64,000 nt of DNA from Streblospio benedicti (GCA_019095985.1 CM032663.1:12692072-12756071); one strand, 5' to 3'. Positions 1 through 13,700 are shown, counted from the stretch's first letter. Made by a program: numbers and translations. The notes: generated by a model from the letters alone, not told the origin.

Positions 1-2600
1 AGTGTGGATAAAGGTCTCAGGTGTAGACCAGGGTTCCCTTGGACTGCCAACTGTGGAAGGGATGAATTTTCGGAATAGCATCGTCTATGAAAATCTCTTT
101 CACACTGTAGTGTTTTCAGTGTTACAGTACCTCCCCGTCGGTTAAGTTTCCCTTTTGGCTGGAAAGAAACTCATAGGGTTAGACTGGCACTTCAAACAAA
201 ATCAATAACTGTTACTCTTATTTGGCAAAGTAATGACATACGTTTGCCGTAGCTGATCCTGGGATGAACCTAAAATTTCCTAAGGCGTTATTTATTTGGT
301 GAATTTAATAATAAGTCCAAAATAGATGAGGATGAATGCACAATTGCTGGCCAGAATTAATCTATGGCAGCTTTATAAAAACTAATATAGGATTTAGACA
401 TCTCTATCATGTAAGTTTCGTTGAATGGATGCATCATATTAATTTGCCTTTTGTAATCTGTGATGCTTCAAACTCCAATAAACCTGATTTGGCTCGAAGC
501 AAAATTCAAGCAGACAAAACAGCTGTTCATAATAATGATCATTTTAATGCTCGCCATGGACACAATACTCAGTAAACTTTCACAGCGTTATGTTACAGGT
601 GTTAAGTACACCTCGTGTCAAATTATGGCAGCAAATATCCATGAAAAACTTACTTTATGCATATATAATATCTCACATACTATTTGTTATTACAAGTATA
701 GATTCTGGCCAAATACTAGACCTCGTCAGGTGTACAGTGAACCCCTTGCTCCCTAACTGTTGAGTAAAAAAACAAACACAGCTAAGAGACAAAGTCTGCA
801 AGGCTTGTATAACAATGTCACATAAACATATAAACATGGACTGGCAAATAACATTTTATCATTTCCTCATTTCAACGATTTTTCATTCAACTGAGATCAG
901 TTCATAGCTGTAAACGAAAATGGCATATGCAATTATATTGCTATTTTCCATCGTCTGAGATTTTGAATTGAAAGCAAGGCTTATTACCATCCTTGTATGC
1001 ACATGAATTATATGAATTTCTCTATACATGTAGATGTACTTCCCCGAATCGAACTTGTTTGTTGTTCATAGTATATTACCCGTTTGAACCATTGGTGGTG
1101 TAGTTTTACTGTATAAACTGCGTGCGTGAGAGTGTCTGGCCAAAAAGCCGAGCTGACCCCGTCTGCCGGTCACAGAGTTGGAGGTCATCGTTATAATTAG
1201 ACATGTTTATTGAGCATTAACCAAAGATTTACCTTTCACCATTTGGTCACCGAGAGTTCAAAGTCATTAAAACTATCTGCTATCCTACATGTACATGTAT
1301 ACGTGAAAGCCAAAACACCATTTGTGGCTAGGTAGGAATTTGATCTATAGCAATCCATATAATCAACAAAACAAGCTATTTGTGGATTTTTCTGTGAGAA
1401 GATTTTTTTTCTGATGAACATGTTTAGAATGTGATTATATATGTTAAGATTTATACAAGTTCACTGTTTAGTGTACACATGTGGCAGATTTTACTACAAA
1501 TACTAACCAAGGGCACAGAGTCTATGCCATAGGGTTTCATAGGAATGAAGTGAAAAGTTTGTCCCCTGTATATATACAACCACTTGGTGTAAACTTTAAT
1601 TCATTCTGGGAGGTACCACAAGCATATACGCACAGTACGCATACATGTATGTCCGTCCCCCCTCTTTTTTTTAAAACAACATAATTTTAGGGGGACCTAC
1701 ATTTTTTTAGCAATATGGACAAGTCTATTTAAATTTGAAACAAGTGAATTTAATTAGCTACTAACAAGCAATGAATCCATCACTACCGCCCCTGTTGTTC
1801 TCTACTCCATCTGTGAGTACTTAATTCGCAATTACTTGTTCTGATGACTAATTATCTCACATATAATGATATCTATTTTTGAAATAGAATAATTATGGTT
1901 ATGAATGCTATTATATGGGACATTTAGCTGGCAGATAACGTGAATACGCTCTATGTAAATGAATATATGAATAACAATGTGATAATAATAGCAGCTGGAG
2001 TGACCTGGACGGTGATTTGATTAGCCATGTTGGTCTTTTTAGCAGGCCAAACATCTGATCTACTTTGTGGATGAATTAGGCCTCACAATTTTCAACTGAG
2101 AAACAAAATCTTACCAAATGAGCTCGAACTATGCAACTTGTAAAGGGATAACATGAACCGTTTGGGTCAATGTGAATTCACCGTTTTCAATTGACAAACC
2201 AAATTTGAGCAGCCTAGCTCAAACAATGAGACCTGGACTGAGGGTCAAAATGCCAGACAGTTGACTGGACATTCAGACCAGTGTGAACATTGGAATATCT
2301 ATTGGTCAGAATAACATACACAGTCATCATGAGTGCCAGTAACAATCAGCATAGAGATAAGTGTCATTGACTGAATGTTCATGTCGTCCTAATTTGGCAA
2401 GTGACTGACCCCCTTATTACAGTCAACAATATGTAAATGAGCACAATAAATTGAACTATGTAGAGCTAATTATTCTTAATGTAAATATAATGTGCACCAT
2501 ATACTAGTCATCTGCCAATGGACTGTTCTAATGCCTGAGCGTACATTGCACACCCGATCATTGGTGTTCATACGTTTTGTTGATCTGTATCTACATGTTG
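1..2600. other. Intergenic stretch, no gene seen
   Basis: I find no exon with plausible splice sites, no conserved protein motif and no RNA gene here. Short open frames exist on both strands but are A+T-driven and show no recognisable domain. Local ACATGTA-type simple sequence is scattered through it. Confidence 0.5.
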
Positions 2601-3128
2601 TGTAAATGTAAATGTAAATGTGCTTATTCATAGTCGCAATTCACAGTCTGTCGTGCTCCAACGACTTTACATCTACATCAGGTCGTTGGCATACTTGTTA
2701 CAATATATCTTTCTCAACTCCCCGCGGAGCATCTAGCATATTGCAACTGTAGTGCCGATGTGCTAATCACTCACATTACTAATGTAATGGTTAGCAAAAA
2801 CAATCTGTATTTTAAGGGAAAAAGTACAAGTTTTTAGAATATTTGGTCATTTCCCCTGCATTTCGGAATCGAGAGGGAATAGTCGGAATGTTCGGAATCA
2901 GCTTTATATTTCGGAATGATTCCGAAATTTCGGAATACTTGGCAACTCTGCATTAGCGTTCACCCGCCTGACCTGTACCTATTTAACGTGTAGGTACCAT
3001 GGAGCGGTGTGCAACCTGTTAGAGGTAGGTTTGCTCAACACCCACCATCAGACCCAACCGGGAATGAAATCTACGACCTTCTGGTCACAAGTCCAACTCC
3101 ATATCCATTTGGCCACGGAAGCACATTG
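2601..3128 (-). mobile_element. tRNA-derived SINE-like copy A, interrupted by an insertion
   Basis: Read on the minus strand, the element starts near 3128 with a tRNA-like head: an A-box-like TGGCCAAATGG and, about 45 bases on, a degenerate B box ending in ATTCCCGG. It ends in a short (ACATTT)n tail at about 2600-2622. The body matches a second copy at 45.8-46.2 kb in the head, the segment around TAGGTACC and the 3' part containing GTAAAGTCG. Between about 2765 and 2950 this copy carries roughly 180 bases absent from the other copy, rich in repeated TTCGGAAT motifs, so a later insertion is likely. The family name is unknown to me. Confidence 0.6.
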
Positions 3129-3762
3129 CTCAACTGCAAGTGCATTGTACAACTAAAATCTGCAACATACCCTCCTAAAACCTCATTGATTAGAAGTTTG
3201 AGTATTTTGCACTTAATGTTTAAACAGTGAGTGTAAGTCTATAAACGCACATGTTATAAGAAAATCACATTACATTTTATTTGTAGTGTAAATGTAATGT
3301 ATACATGTATACCGGGTACATATATTAATGTATACAGAATGAGATTGATTAAAAGATACCCACATCTTTTCCAGTTAAAATTCTAAGGTGTGGGTGCAAT
3401 ATATTAGATGAAATGAAGAAAGTGCAACACATAGAAATGATCAGTGTTATTGTATGAGCGAGGACTTATATTATGCATGTGTATATTTATGTCCATTCAA
3501 TATGCACAGAATGGCTTCTGTGCTTGGGATGCGTATAGTATGACATGTGAAATCTGATGTAGCAGTAATGACTTGCCTTACAACGCCTCATGGCTTCATA
3601 TGTCTTGACAGGAAATCTATTTGGCGATTTATATTCAGTGTATTTGCATGCAACTTCTTACACAGTTATTGTTGCCACAGGGGCGATGGCAAATTTATAA
3701 GGGTGTAGGTGAGAGCACCTGGAGTGTGCAAGAGCTCGAACAATACATGATATTAAATTGAG

Positions 3763-3850
3763 TTTGTTCATGAATATACGCAGAGTTACAAGTATTTTTA
3801 TTAAATAGATTTTGTTCATGAATGTACGCAGAGTTACAAGTATTTTTAAG
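3763..3850. repeat. 48-bp tandem duplication
   Basis: The unit beginning TTTGTTCATGAATATACG at 3763 recurs at 3811 with one main substitution (TTTGTTCATGAATGTACG), followed in both by the same GCAGAGTTACAAGTATTTTT run. The period is 48 bases with nearly two copies, indicating a fairly recent local duplication. Confidence 0.85.
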
Positions 3851-4965
3851 ACAACTCACATTTTACTTGACACTAAATAATGACAAGTGTGGCATACGTC
3901 ATGAAATTGACACACATTCCACAAACAGTTTTCTTGTCTTCCGTTCCCAGTATTTTGCACTCTTCAATGCACAGGGCAAGTTCAACTCAAATCAAATGCA
4001 AAAGCTTCTAAACGAGAAAATAATGTATAGTACTTTAGGCCTCATGTAGCATACATACAAATGAACCATTAGTGGGCATTGATAACGGACCACAGAGCTG
4101 CTGACTACATCCTAAAGCAAATTGCAGGGAACGTATCAAATGAAGCAATGAAAAAAGGGAAAGAGGAAGAATCTGCGAATAGCAATCAACATCACAATTG
4201 AAGAGAAGATTGCAGAGGGAGAATCTACATCAGCAGACATTCGATAATCAAATGAGATTAACCGAGTTATCACTAATTTGTCAGAGGATACACTCAGCCA
4301 TTGATTGGTTATTGGATTGATGAACATGATTCAAAGGAAATTTTGAGAAATAGGACCCGAGTGACAAATTGGAATGTGTAATAACATGGAAACGGAGACG
4401 CAAATTGATGGTGGTTTTTGGGGTAATAAAACTCCTCAATAACGTACTGTGGATGACATTCTATAACAGTTTTTGCACAGATTCGTCTTTGTAGACTTTC
4501 AAATGATTTTAAGATCAAGATCATCGATCAACCGTAGTTCATATATCGTCTTTATATGGAAATATGACCACGTATGGAGTCAAATGTGACACCATATCTT
4601 TTACCATTTTGTAAATCTAATATAGATTCCTCGTTAAATAGGCTTGTGAGGAGCCTACCATTGCCAATGCTTATTGATATAAAAATGCAATCACTAAAGT
4701 AACAATTGTTTTAACCCGAAATAAAAGCCCATGGGCAAATGGACCACAGTATAGAGTGCACAAATGATTATTGCATACATTGATTCCAGTGATTCCCTTC
4801 ATATTTGAAATGAGCGATGCACAATACAAATTGTTGGCAGTCCATATTGCATAGCTATGGTTTAGCTGTCAAATTAAGATTGCCTGGGGAGGGCTAATCT
4901 TCAGATCACATGAAGGCGGCCTTGGATTTGATGATGAGCTTGCATGATGATGCCAGACATCCCAT

Positions 4966-5006
4966 TGTAAATGCTAAGCAGCATAACTGCTCCTATAGCA
5001 TTTACA
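4966..5006. repeat. Small nested inverted repeat
   Basis: TGTAAATGCTA (4966-4976) pairs with TAGCATTTACA (4996-5006), 11 of 11 bases. Inside it AGCAG pairs with CTGCT. The result is a compact hairpin of about 41 bases. It is shorter than a typical animal pre-miRNA and nothing else marks it as an RNA gene. Confidence 0.6.
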
Positions 5007-5433
5007 TTGATATAATATCATGTACTGGTGCATAATGCTATTAGAATGAAAGAAAAATTCACATATTTGATGAAATGAAGGCTGTTGGGAAGATTTTACC
5101 CTGTGTGCTACCATGGGTTAACCCCTAAGTTCACGTTTTGATTTCCACTTGAGGGAGATTTTGTGTTTCAGCAAAAACTCAAATGAATAGCTGATTTATG
5201 AGCAAATTCATATTTAAATGGAACAAAACAATGGTTGTCATTTCGTGATCATTTGTGCATGTCAAGAGCGCTCATATTTTAATGTGTGTAATTGACACTA
5301 CGCCAATATGATGAATACAGGTACTGTCAGGCAGTCTTCTGCTTGAGACCTTTATTGAAGTTCAACAAACAATGCTAACACATGAACACAAAATACAAAC
5401 TGAGTGAACAATACTTCTGAAATATTAATGAAC

Positions 5434-5435
<2 letters not shown>

Positions 5436-5493
<58 letters not shown>

Positions 5494-5511
5494 ATAATAT
5501 ATATATATATA
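5436..5511. repeat. (AT)n microsatellite
   Basis: An almost uninterrupted AT dinucleotide run, broken once by ACCATA near 5491-5496. Confidence 0.97.
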
Positions 5512-5634
5512 AGTAGTCTATAAACCATAGTAGTTTAAACCATATTTATACACAACAATATCTGGTGCTAAATAAATTCTATTGAATAAAATAAAAATCT
5601 AATGGAACTTTAACTACCCAAATTCACAACTTTG

Positions 5635-5900
5635 TGTTGTACACTTCGATGTTTCTGTGCAAAATGTAAGCAACAATACCAAGATAATTATACATGTCAG
5701 GAATTTGAATGAAATTGTGTTCCAGCGACAGCAGAAAAAGTCCAATATCAATGTGTCAAATGTGGAGAATCTGGAGCCATGTTCCCATTGACAAGTGACG
5801 GATCACGGTGAGATAACTACCGTGTATGTAGTGGAAGGCAATGTCCCATTGATGCAATCTCTGCATCCGTAATGCTCGTTGTCAATATTATAATGTGATA
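5635..5900 (+). pseudogene. Possible decayed zinc-binding protein fragment
   Basis: One plus-strand frame reads as a cysteine-rich peptide with pairs spaced as in zinc-binding modules: CFCAKC near 5650-5667, a cysteine at 5695, CVKC at 5752-5763, and two more cysteines around 5827-5845. Two in-frame stops interrupt it (at 5710 and 5809). The first block loosely resembles the in-between-RING segment of RBR ubiquitin ligases, but I cannot place the family. No start codon or convincing splice sites flank it. It could be a gene relic carried by a repeat, or chance. Confidence 0.25.
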
Positions 5901-6996
5901 TTTAAATGAAGGAAAAAAATTGTTACAAGCCTAAAAGTCGTGGAATAAAATTTGTGCTAGCACAATAGTGTATTCACTTTTTAAATGATTTGAACTGAGG
6001 GTATATAGCACTTACGCATAAAGTTCTGTAAAACTTTAGTGTGTGTGTGTTGTTGACACGATATGAACATTTAGTTTCATGTTGGAAATTGTTAAAGCCA
6101 AACCCCTATTATCAATTTCATTTTTAATGCTTATTATTTTACATGCACTAGTAATGATAGACATGTAATAGTGGCGTGGATCAAACTTGTATCAGTAAAA
6201 TGATTCAAATTACCATAACACATGCTTACCACCAGTGAGCAATAATGGTAGTTGAGTATTGTAATTGAGCTGAACATCGGATGCTGCACTTTAAAAATGA
6301 TATCATTACACAAATGAGGGCATTTGTCAGCCTGCGCCTCAAAAATCACAGTATCATTAGGCAAAATTCACGGCAATAACTGACATGCAAAATGTTACCC
6401 GCGGCAATTGGGAAAAAACTCTGGGCTCAATTACCATTATGTTGAACATCTACAAAAATGGTTGCTACTTCACTATTGTGAATAAAAAAGAATAAGTATT
6501 TATTTAAAAATGTTCACTGTGGAACACTAAAAAGATGCTGTAAATGAAAAAGTGCACTTTTAAAACAGTGTTTATCAGTGCTTGTGAATCAAATGTAATA
6601 TCATTAGATTTTAAACAAATCCCTTATATGTAATGCCAATGATCAGTGGGTTAAGTAAAACAGAATATCAACAGAAAGGAAATACTTCCTATAATAATGC
6701 AATTACTTCTTCTGACGGTGGATCGCATCCATGCACATGCAATCAAACCATGAAATGACTCATACATTACCCCCCAGTGATAGGAGCCTTTGGAAACCAC
6801 CAGGGAGATCAGAGTCAATGCAAGGCCGGGGCAATTATTGGCGCAGTCACTCTAAGGGTCAGCAATACGGGGTTTATAGCTGGTTTAGTGCAAATTCACT
6901 TCAATATTATGTATTTTATGATGCTAAAGTTTTGGATGGTAATATAGTTTAAACATGTGTGTGTCTGTGTGTTAAACATGAATTATTTGACTTAGA

Positions 6997-7158
6997 GTTC
7001 GACCCAAAGGCAACTGCATCAATAGATGTGAGTTGTGGAACATAAGGAGCTTTTAGAAAATCAATCATGAAAGAATTCATTTTAATAATTAAAAAAAAAT
7101 CAAAGCCACTTTCAAATAAAGATCAAATCCATTGATGCAATTGCCAATGGTTCGACCC
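6997..7158. mobile_element. Short inverted-repeat element with 9-bp flanking direct repeats
   Basis: A segment at 7009-7031 (core GGCAACTGCATCAATAGA) is inverted at 7123-7145 (core TCCATTGATGCAATTGCC) with a few mismatches. The pair is flanked on the outside by identical GTTCGACCC at 6997-7005 and 7150-7158. Terminal inverted repeats inside matching 9-base direct repeats are the layout of a nonautonomous DNA transposon. A 9-base target duplication is common for Mutator-like elements, but 3-4 extra bases lie between the repeats, so the family is uncertain. Confidence 0.5.
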
Positions 7159-7194
7159 CAGCAGCAGGATCCCAGTTGGTTGAGAAAAAAAAGA

Positions 7195-7220
7195 GGGATG
7201 GGGGTGGGGGTGCATGGGGG
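7195..7220 (+). other. Potential G-quadruplex tract
   Basis: Four G runs (GGG, GGGGG, GGGGG, GGGGG) are separated by loops of 2, 1 and 5 bases, which fits the standard quadruplex pattern. It lies just beyond the inverted-repeat element at 6997-7158, in intergenic DNA. Confidence 0.6.
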
Positions 7221-7296
7221 AGTTTACCAAGGAACAGGCAATCAAAAGCTTTACACTAATTATAAGATGGGCTGGATCATTTACATATTTACATTA

Positions 7297-7390
7297 CAGT
7301 AGAACCTCTTTATCAGGCCACATTGGTTACTGACTGGGGTCAAGTGGTTTCAATAGAAGAGGGATATTTAGGGGTTGGTGAGCCCTTGTG
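7297..7390. mobile_element. Partial CAGTAGAACCTC-type MITE end
   Basis: Begins TA-CAGTAGAACCTCTTTAT, the same terminal sequence as the complete element at 33143-33314. I cannot find the opposite terminus, so this is a partial or badly diverged copy; the right limit is arbitrary. Confidence 0.4.
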
Positions 7391-10300
7391 GTAAACATGA
7401 GATCTTGAAAAATAATACCAAATGAGATCAAAGTAAATGTTTGATCCAATTTTGTGATCATGTTTTACATGGTGTATTCTCTGGGGCTGACTGAATTCAT
7501 GGCCCATAGAGTGCATGGAGCAGTGAGAGTCAAGTGTAATGACATTGATCCCATACTATTATAGGCGTGCAGCACTACTGTAATTAGCTTATGGACAATT
7601 CCACAGTCAGGATGTGACCGTATAGATAACTGGGATGCTTTTATACTGTCATAACATTGATTTCTTAGAATTATGGCACTCACTGAATGAAGACAGTGTT
7701 CATCTCATTCTCATACATGTACGAGAATCACTCAATGAAGGCTACGTCAGGTTTTTGGCAAAGTTCTGATAATATAGTTGCATGTTAATATTTTGTAGAC
7801 CTTTTACTTAGTGATTTGTAGCCAGACAGTTAAAAAAAAACAAAAAAAAAACAGATCACTTTGATGAGACAAGCGGAGTTTTTTAGAAGGTGTTACAATA
7901 TTGAGTATTGCACACATCAAAAACATCATTCGTGCATTTGGAACTGAGTAGATTCTCAGGAGAAACGAGTTCAATGCTGGGGAATCTCATGTGCGAGGGA
8001 GATTATTGCTGACTCTGACAAGGTCACTAATGGAAGCATGAGCCACGTTTATAACAGACATGTGGTTCATATTGAACACATTGTTATCCATGGTTGCTCA
8101 AATTGATGGCCTTTTTTTATTTGTAGCATCCTTACTATTTAAGATTTTTTGTTGGAACTGGGGGTTGATGACTTCAGTTTTTTGCTCTTCATGAAACGTT
8201 GGGGTACAAGTCATTTTTTTAAAAATATTATTGCCTATACGCAAAAAATGCAAATTCTTACAAAGAATGCACTTGCTGAATTATTAATATTCCTTCAAAA
8301 AATGAATCTATTTTGAGATGTGCACATGTAGGGTCCCTTTGGAACCCATGCTCTTTCGTTGAGTGCGAAGCATAAAATTGCTCAAAAGGTCTGTATTTGT
8401 GTAGTTATTAGTCATAATTTAATTTGGGTGTATAGCTATATCCATTATGTAAAGTCTGCTTTCAATTATTTTATTTTATTTTTGCAAGTAAAAACATACA
8501 GGTAACTTTTTGATTTGTGCTGAACAAAAACAAAAAACAAACAAAAACATTCAATGTGTACTGTTTATAACTTAGCAACCATATTCCCAAACACATTCAA
8601 ACCCAAAGTTATAACAAAACTTACAGGATTTAGCAAACTGCTAAAAATGAAGAAAGTTAGCATGGACGGGGATCACATCTTCTTCTCAGATCTCATACAT
8701 TTTAACGGAATCTCATTTTTACGTACATGTGCATCATTAAAAAGCCTTAATTATTTAATGATTAAAACTACTCAGTTTCTAATTTTGATATCAAATGATA
8801 AGATAATTACATTGCCTTGTCTGATATTTTTCTTTTAATATTCTATTCCTAAATTTAATGCTGTTGCCCTTGCATACAAACTCTAGGGATTAGTAGTAAA
8901 AGTCAGTGAATTTTTTCATACACATAGGTACTTTTTATTTCATCTATTATCTATGTCTATATATAATAGGCTATATCATTTAAGAATCACAAATAGCCTA
9001 AAATTTACTGTAGTCACACGCAGTTTCTGAAAATTGTGGCACAAATTTTGCCCATCGCAATACTGTCAAATAAGAGATTTAGCAACGCTCTAGTTTTCTT
9101 ACCTCCTCCATACAAAACTTTGGTGATCATGGAAACCGTTCTGTAATATATCGGCTCAGTTGGTTTTTGTAAAACATAAAAGGAAAATGACGTCACCTCA
9201 GTAGGATTATTGTCATTAATGATGAAGAAGAGAATGAGGAGACAGGTTTAGGTCTGCTGCAACAATGGTCATTATGAGGCACAAGAATAGGTGATATTTC
9301 CACTTGAAGTTTTCATATACAGGCGCATGAAGTATTTTTTTGCATTTATACAATAACGTTAACTGCTCAAAAGGGTATAAATAACCAACAAAACATGCAT
9401 GGGTAAAACAATTTGTAAACTTAATTGGCATTTGCGAGGGCAATTAAACAAAATATTCTTGTTTTCATTTCCAGTTGCCTAGTGGGCGATCACAAGCAAA
9501 CTAATTTAGTACATAACTAATTGAATATTTTCACACAGTTGTTTTATTGCCAGTAGGTGGTACTCCTCATGTCTCCAATTGTCTTTTTCCACTTTTCTCA
9601 AATCTCAATTTTGTTTACTTATTATTTACTTTATATTTATTTAATGTAGACTTTAATTTAGAATTTTTAGAATTTTTTTTCAAATATTTTCACCATTTAT
9701 TTTACATGGCCTCATCAGAAATCAAAGTAAACTTATAAAATAAACTTACAAAGTTGCAAACTTATATTATTGTACTGAATAGTTACTTCAGTAATGGACA
9801 TATACACAAAATATAAATGTCCATTCACTGCACTGATTCAACCTTGTAACACTTACATCAGATCAATCGGTATATAATGTACATTTTGGTTATTAAAATC
9901 AATGACATAGAAGTCAATTATCACAATGGACTTTTGTGAGGGGACATCTTGAATCTAGAATGAGGTTAGGTACCATATGGCCACGAAAAGTTACACAAAC
10001 ATGGCACTCATATGAATTATGTTTCCTGACTTTTGCTACATGATTTAAGAAGTTTTCCGGTAATGTGTACAGAATGTCATCCATAGAAAAGCACATCCAT
10101 GAAAAGGGTTCATACTGGCTTCTCTAGTCATGAGTAATCTCTTCCTGACAATTGTCTTTCTCCCAGCTTTGAGCCGTGTTAAAAAATGTACATCAAAAGG
10201 ACATTTCTGCATTGTATGGTTTGTGACAAATAGAGCGCAGTGCTGAAAGTTATTAGTTCCTGCTTGTTTTTTGAAACACAATATAATGGTGTGGAAATGC

Positions 10301-10640
10301 TGCTTCCTGCCCAAAGTAAAGTGTCAGATTGTTTACTCCTTTGACGTCTGCATCAATAACTCTTTCGAAACACATACCGGTATTTCTAGCAGGGGTAGAA
10401 TGATGGAAAGGCTTGGAGGGTACGGCTTGGGGTACGGTTGTGAAGTACAATGTACATCTTGGCCAATCCCTCATATTGAGGAATAATTAGGGTCTGCCCC
10501 AAAAAGTAAGGATTTAATTGATCGCTACAAAATTTTAATGCATGCACAATGTCTATTACTAGTAGCCAATTCAGTCATTGGTCGGGAGCTATTGTTCCAC
10601 CTTGGTGTTTTTTTTCAAGTTTGATACACCTACATGTACA

Positions 10641-10754
10641 TAAAACAGCTGAGATACAAGTAAGATGCCTGCTTAATGATGGTGCTGTGTTCAGGTTTGG
10701 TGCCTGCATATAGAACAGCTGAGATAAGATGCCTGCCTCAAGATGGTGCTGTGA
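10641..10754. repeat. Degenerate tandem duplication, about 70-bp period
   Basis: AACAGCTGAGATACAAG..., AAGATGCCTGC and GATGGTGCTGTG occur in the same order twice, starting near 10643 and 10713. The second unit lacks a few bases after GAGATA. Confidence 0.75.
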
Positions 10755-13700
10755 TTAAGACCATAGTCCAACGCTTGTACTAGTTTGTGTAAGTGATATT
10801 GTGAGAATGACTCTTGTCAATACAATACAATACAAAACAATGCAACGGCAAAATGTGACTTATCTATCAATTAACTTTGGCTATTAAATTTTTATGATTG
10901 AACTGTTATTAATTTGCATCATTTTCATGCCATATGTCGCAGTAATGATACGATTTCATCATTATAACCAGTCAAAGCCCTCCTGTTCAGAGAAAATCAC
11001 TGCATTATTGATCACAAAATCATGCGTTACGGGTGGGTTCGTTAGCAGTTATTTTCCTCTTGATTGCATTTCTTGGGATGGAAGTTATTTTGAGATCAGC
11101 TGGGTATAAATCTTCTTACTTCATACTACATGTTGTATCATTGTCTTATATATTCTTCATGTCTTCTATAAGGTTCAGGTATCATTGTTCTCATGTTATA
11201 GTAAAAATCCGAATAGAATTCTGGGTTATTTAAATCCAAAAAATGTTATAAAAAAGATTTCTATTGCATGTTCAAACAAACTGATGGTTCAATTTCCCAT
11301 GTGTCATCTCAACCGAGTCATATTGAAGTGTGGCCTTTGTTACCAAGTTTCCAAAATTGATACAGAAGAATGCCTTCAAAAGTAATCGGCCACTAACCTA
11401 TAATTTTAACTGGGATTTGATGGTTAAAGACACCTCTTGACATGCAACACATTGTAGTAGTATAATAGAAGTTTTTTCATGACATTAAACTTTTACACCT
11501 CATTTAAGGGCAATATTTACGATCAAACGATCAGCAGATAGTTTGACACACATTTTCTTGAAGATGCAATGGCATAGTGGATATTGCCCTTACAATAAAG
11601 AATGTTCAAACCAAATTGTTATTGTACAGTAGAGGAGAAAATCTGAAGCGAGAAACATTATTCTACCTTTTAAAAACATGTCTGTAATGAGAACATCTGC
11701 CCATTAATAACAATTGTTACAATACCATGAGTGATTTTGGTTCAATATTGCAGAGTGCCTGGCCCAAAAGAGTTGTTTGCAATGATAGACACTAGTTTTC
11801 ACTGTAATTCTAGCCCTCATGTCATTTAGTGCTGTACAACAATGTTATACACTATGTTTTTCCAGAGATAAAAGTTCATTATACTAGACTGATGGAAAAT
11901 TGTTAGTTCATTGACTGGTGATTTTTGTGGTTTTGGTCTGTGATATGAACTCTATTTTGCTGTCTCTACAATCATAAGCATAATCCAGTGAGCAGTGAGT
12001 TCAAACCATCATTGAGCGTGATTGTTGAGTAAATTCATTCTTCTTCATTATAAATAGGTTCAGGACAATTAGGATTAAATGAACAGTTATGCAGAGCACT
12101 GCAAAATCGTTACCCTATAGAAATGAATACCCCCCCAATGCCAGTGAATGTTTCCAAAAGCAAAACCTGACAATGCAAATGAACTGGTGTAAATTGTAAC
12201 ATTCAGTGTCAACAGAAAAGGAAACTAAAAATCTGTTACATGCGCTCAAATCTACTTCAAACTCCAATTTATCATAAGCCTCTTAGGGAATCTCATAAAA
12301 ATGAACACCTACGGTACACATTTACTTATGGAATTAAATTACGAAAAGGTTGTTACTAGAAATATCATAAGGTATGACATTTTTAGCACTATGACAGCAT
12401 AACTTATCACGGTAAATTTGCATGTTTGTTTTACATAATGCTGGTGATTAAAGTAACATTATCTCACGTGTCCCATTCTTTATTAATTAATTGCATACGT
12501 TTTGTACATATGCAGCCATGTTTACTGCTATATTGATGTTGTCTAGATATGACGTCAAGGCTTGCAAAAAATTATAAATTAATCTCTTTTCTTGTACAGC
12601 AAAGCAATCCGCAGCCAACTGTAACCATTTATAGGCTGCTGTCCAACTTTTAAAAATATTTTTTTCTTAAATAAAATTTTGATTTATAGTTTATCACCGA
12701 ATTTGATGGTATAACAATTTGAAAACTTACATCACATTATTGCCAATAACGATTTGACTTTCGTAGAACCTCCTTTACATGTATGTATCTCAACTGTTTA
12801 ATGCTGATTGTGCGATGCTTCTACCCAAATTATTGTACTGGTGAGTACCCTGCTTGACACATATCCCTACTTATGTTCAGGATTGAACCAATAATCTAAT
12901 GGCTCAACACCTAAACCAAGTAAGCCCCAATGAAAGGTCACCTTTGTAAATATGTGTTAAGTCAATACAAAGGAGTCCTGGTTAGAAAATGAGTACCAAA
13001 GTACTACCTGTGTCACAATTTTTATAGTCTTTTGACATTATTTTTTTCATATTATGAGGTGTTACATTAAAAGAAATGTTGATTTATAAAAAAAGCCCCT
13101 TAAAAGTGCCGGCACTATAAAGAAGTGGTCATTTACCAGTTCAGCTGTCGGTAGGAATACTAGTCTTCATTAGTGTTTACGGCTGACGTCAAACTTTGTA
13201 TATGTTTCGGTTCCTGTAATAAAACAAACCAAATACTCAGCCGCTCCATGTTGACATAATCTACAGCCAGCATTGTTCCTTTGTTTCTTCATCATGAGGG
13301 AAGTATGTGGCGTGTAAACTAGTGACGCAAGGTCACTTCTTTTTTTTAAACCAACAGTAATTTGTAGTTGAATGATTTGGTTTTTATTTGGATTGGTTTG
13401 CAAATACAATTATACGTAAACTTATGATTACTGATAAAAAATAGAAAGAAAAAAAGAAACTTCAATATAATTCTTTCACGAATCAGCATCATGTATGTAT
13501 AAGTATGAAGACTGGATGATAAATTCAACATTCTGGGCACATTGCAGGTGATCATGATAAGAAAAGTGGTCATTATGATAGTAAAAAAGTATTAGCCCCT
13601 ACTCTGAGACCTTGCCAGTCAATGACTTGTCAGGTATAAGAATTGCGTCACAAAACATACATGCTCCAGGCTTCTTGGCCTCGGGCAAAGAAAGTGGTGC

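Larger units (their letters stand above)
3131..5435. other. Intergenic stretch, only small repeats
   Basis: No gene is supported. It contains a 48-base tandem duplication and a small perfect hairpin, both listed separately. The remaining sequence is A+T-rich with no recognisable coding signal. Confidence 0.5.

Noticed and set aside
8554-8838. 94-codon plus-strand open frame
   Set aside because: A+T-driven residue mix, no domain, no splice context and no similarity I recognise.
11990-12030. B-box-like GAGTTCAAACC
   Set aside because: No A box at the right distance and no tRNA-like folding, so no tRNA or SINE call.
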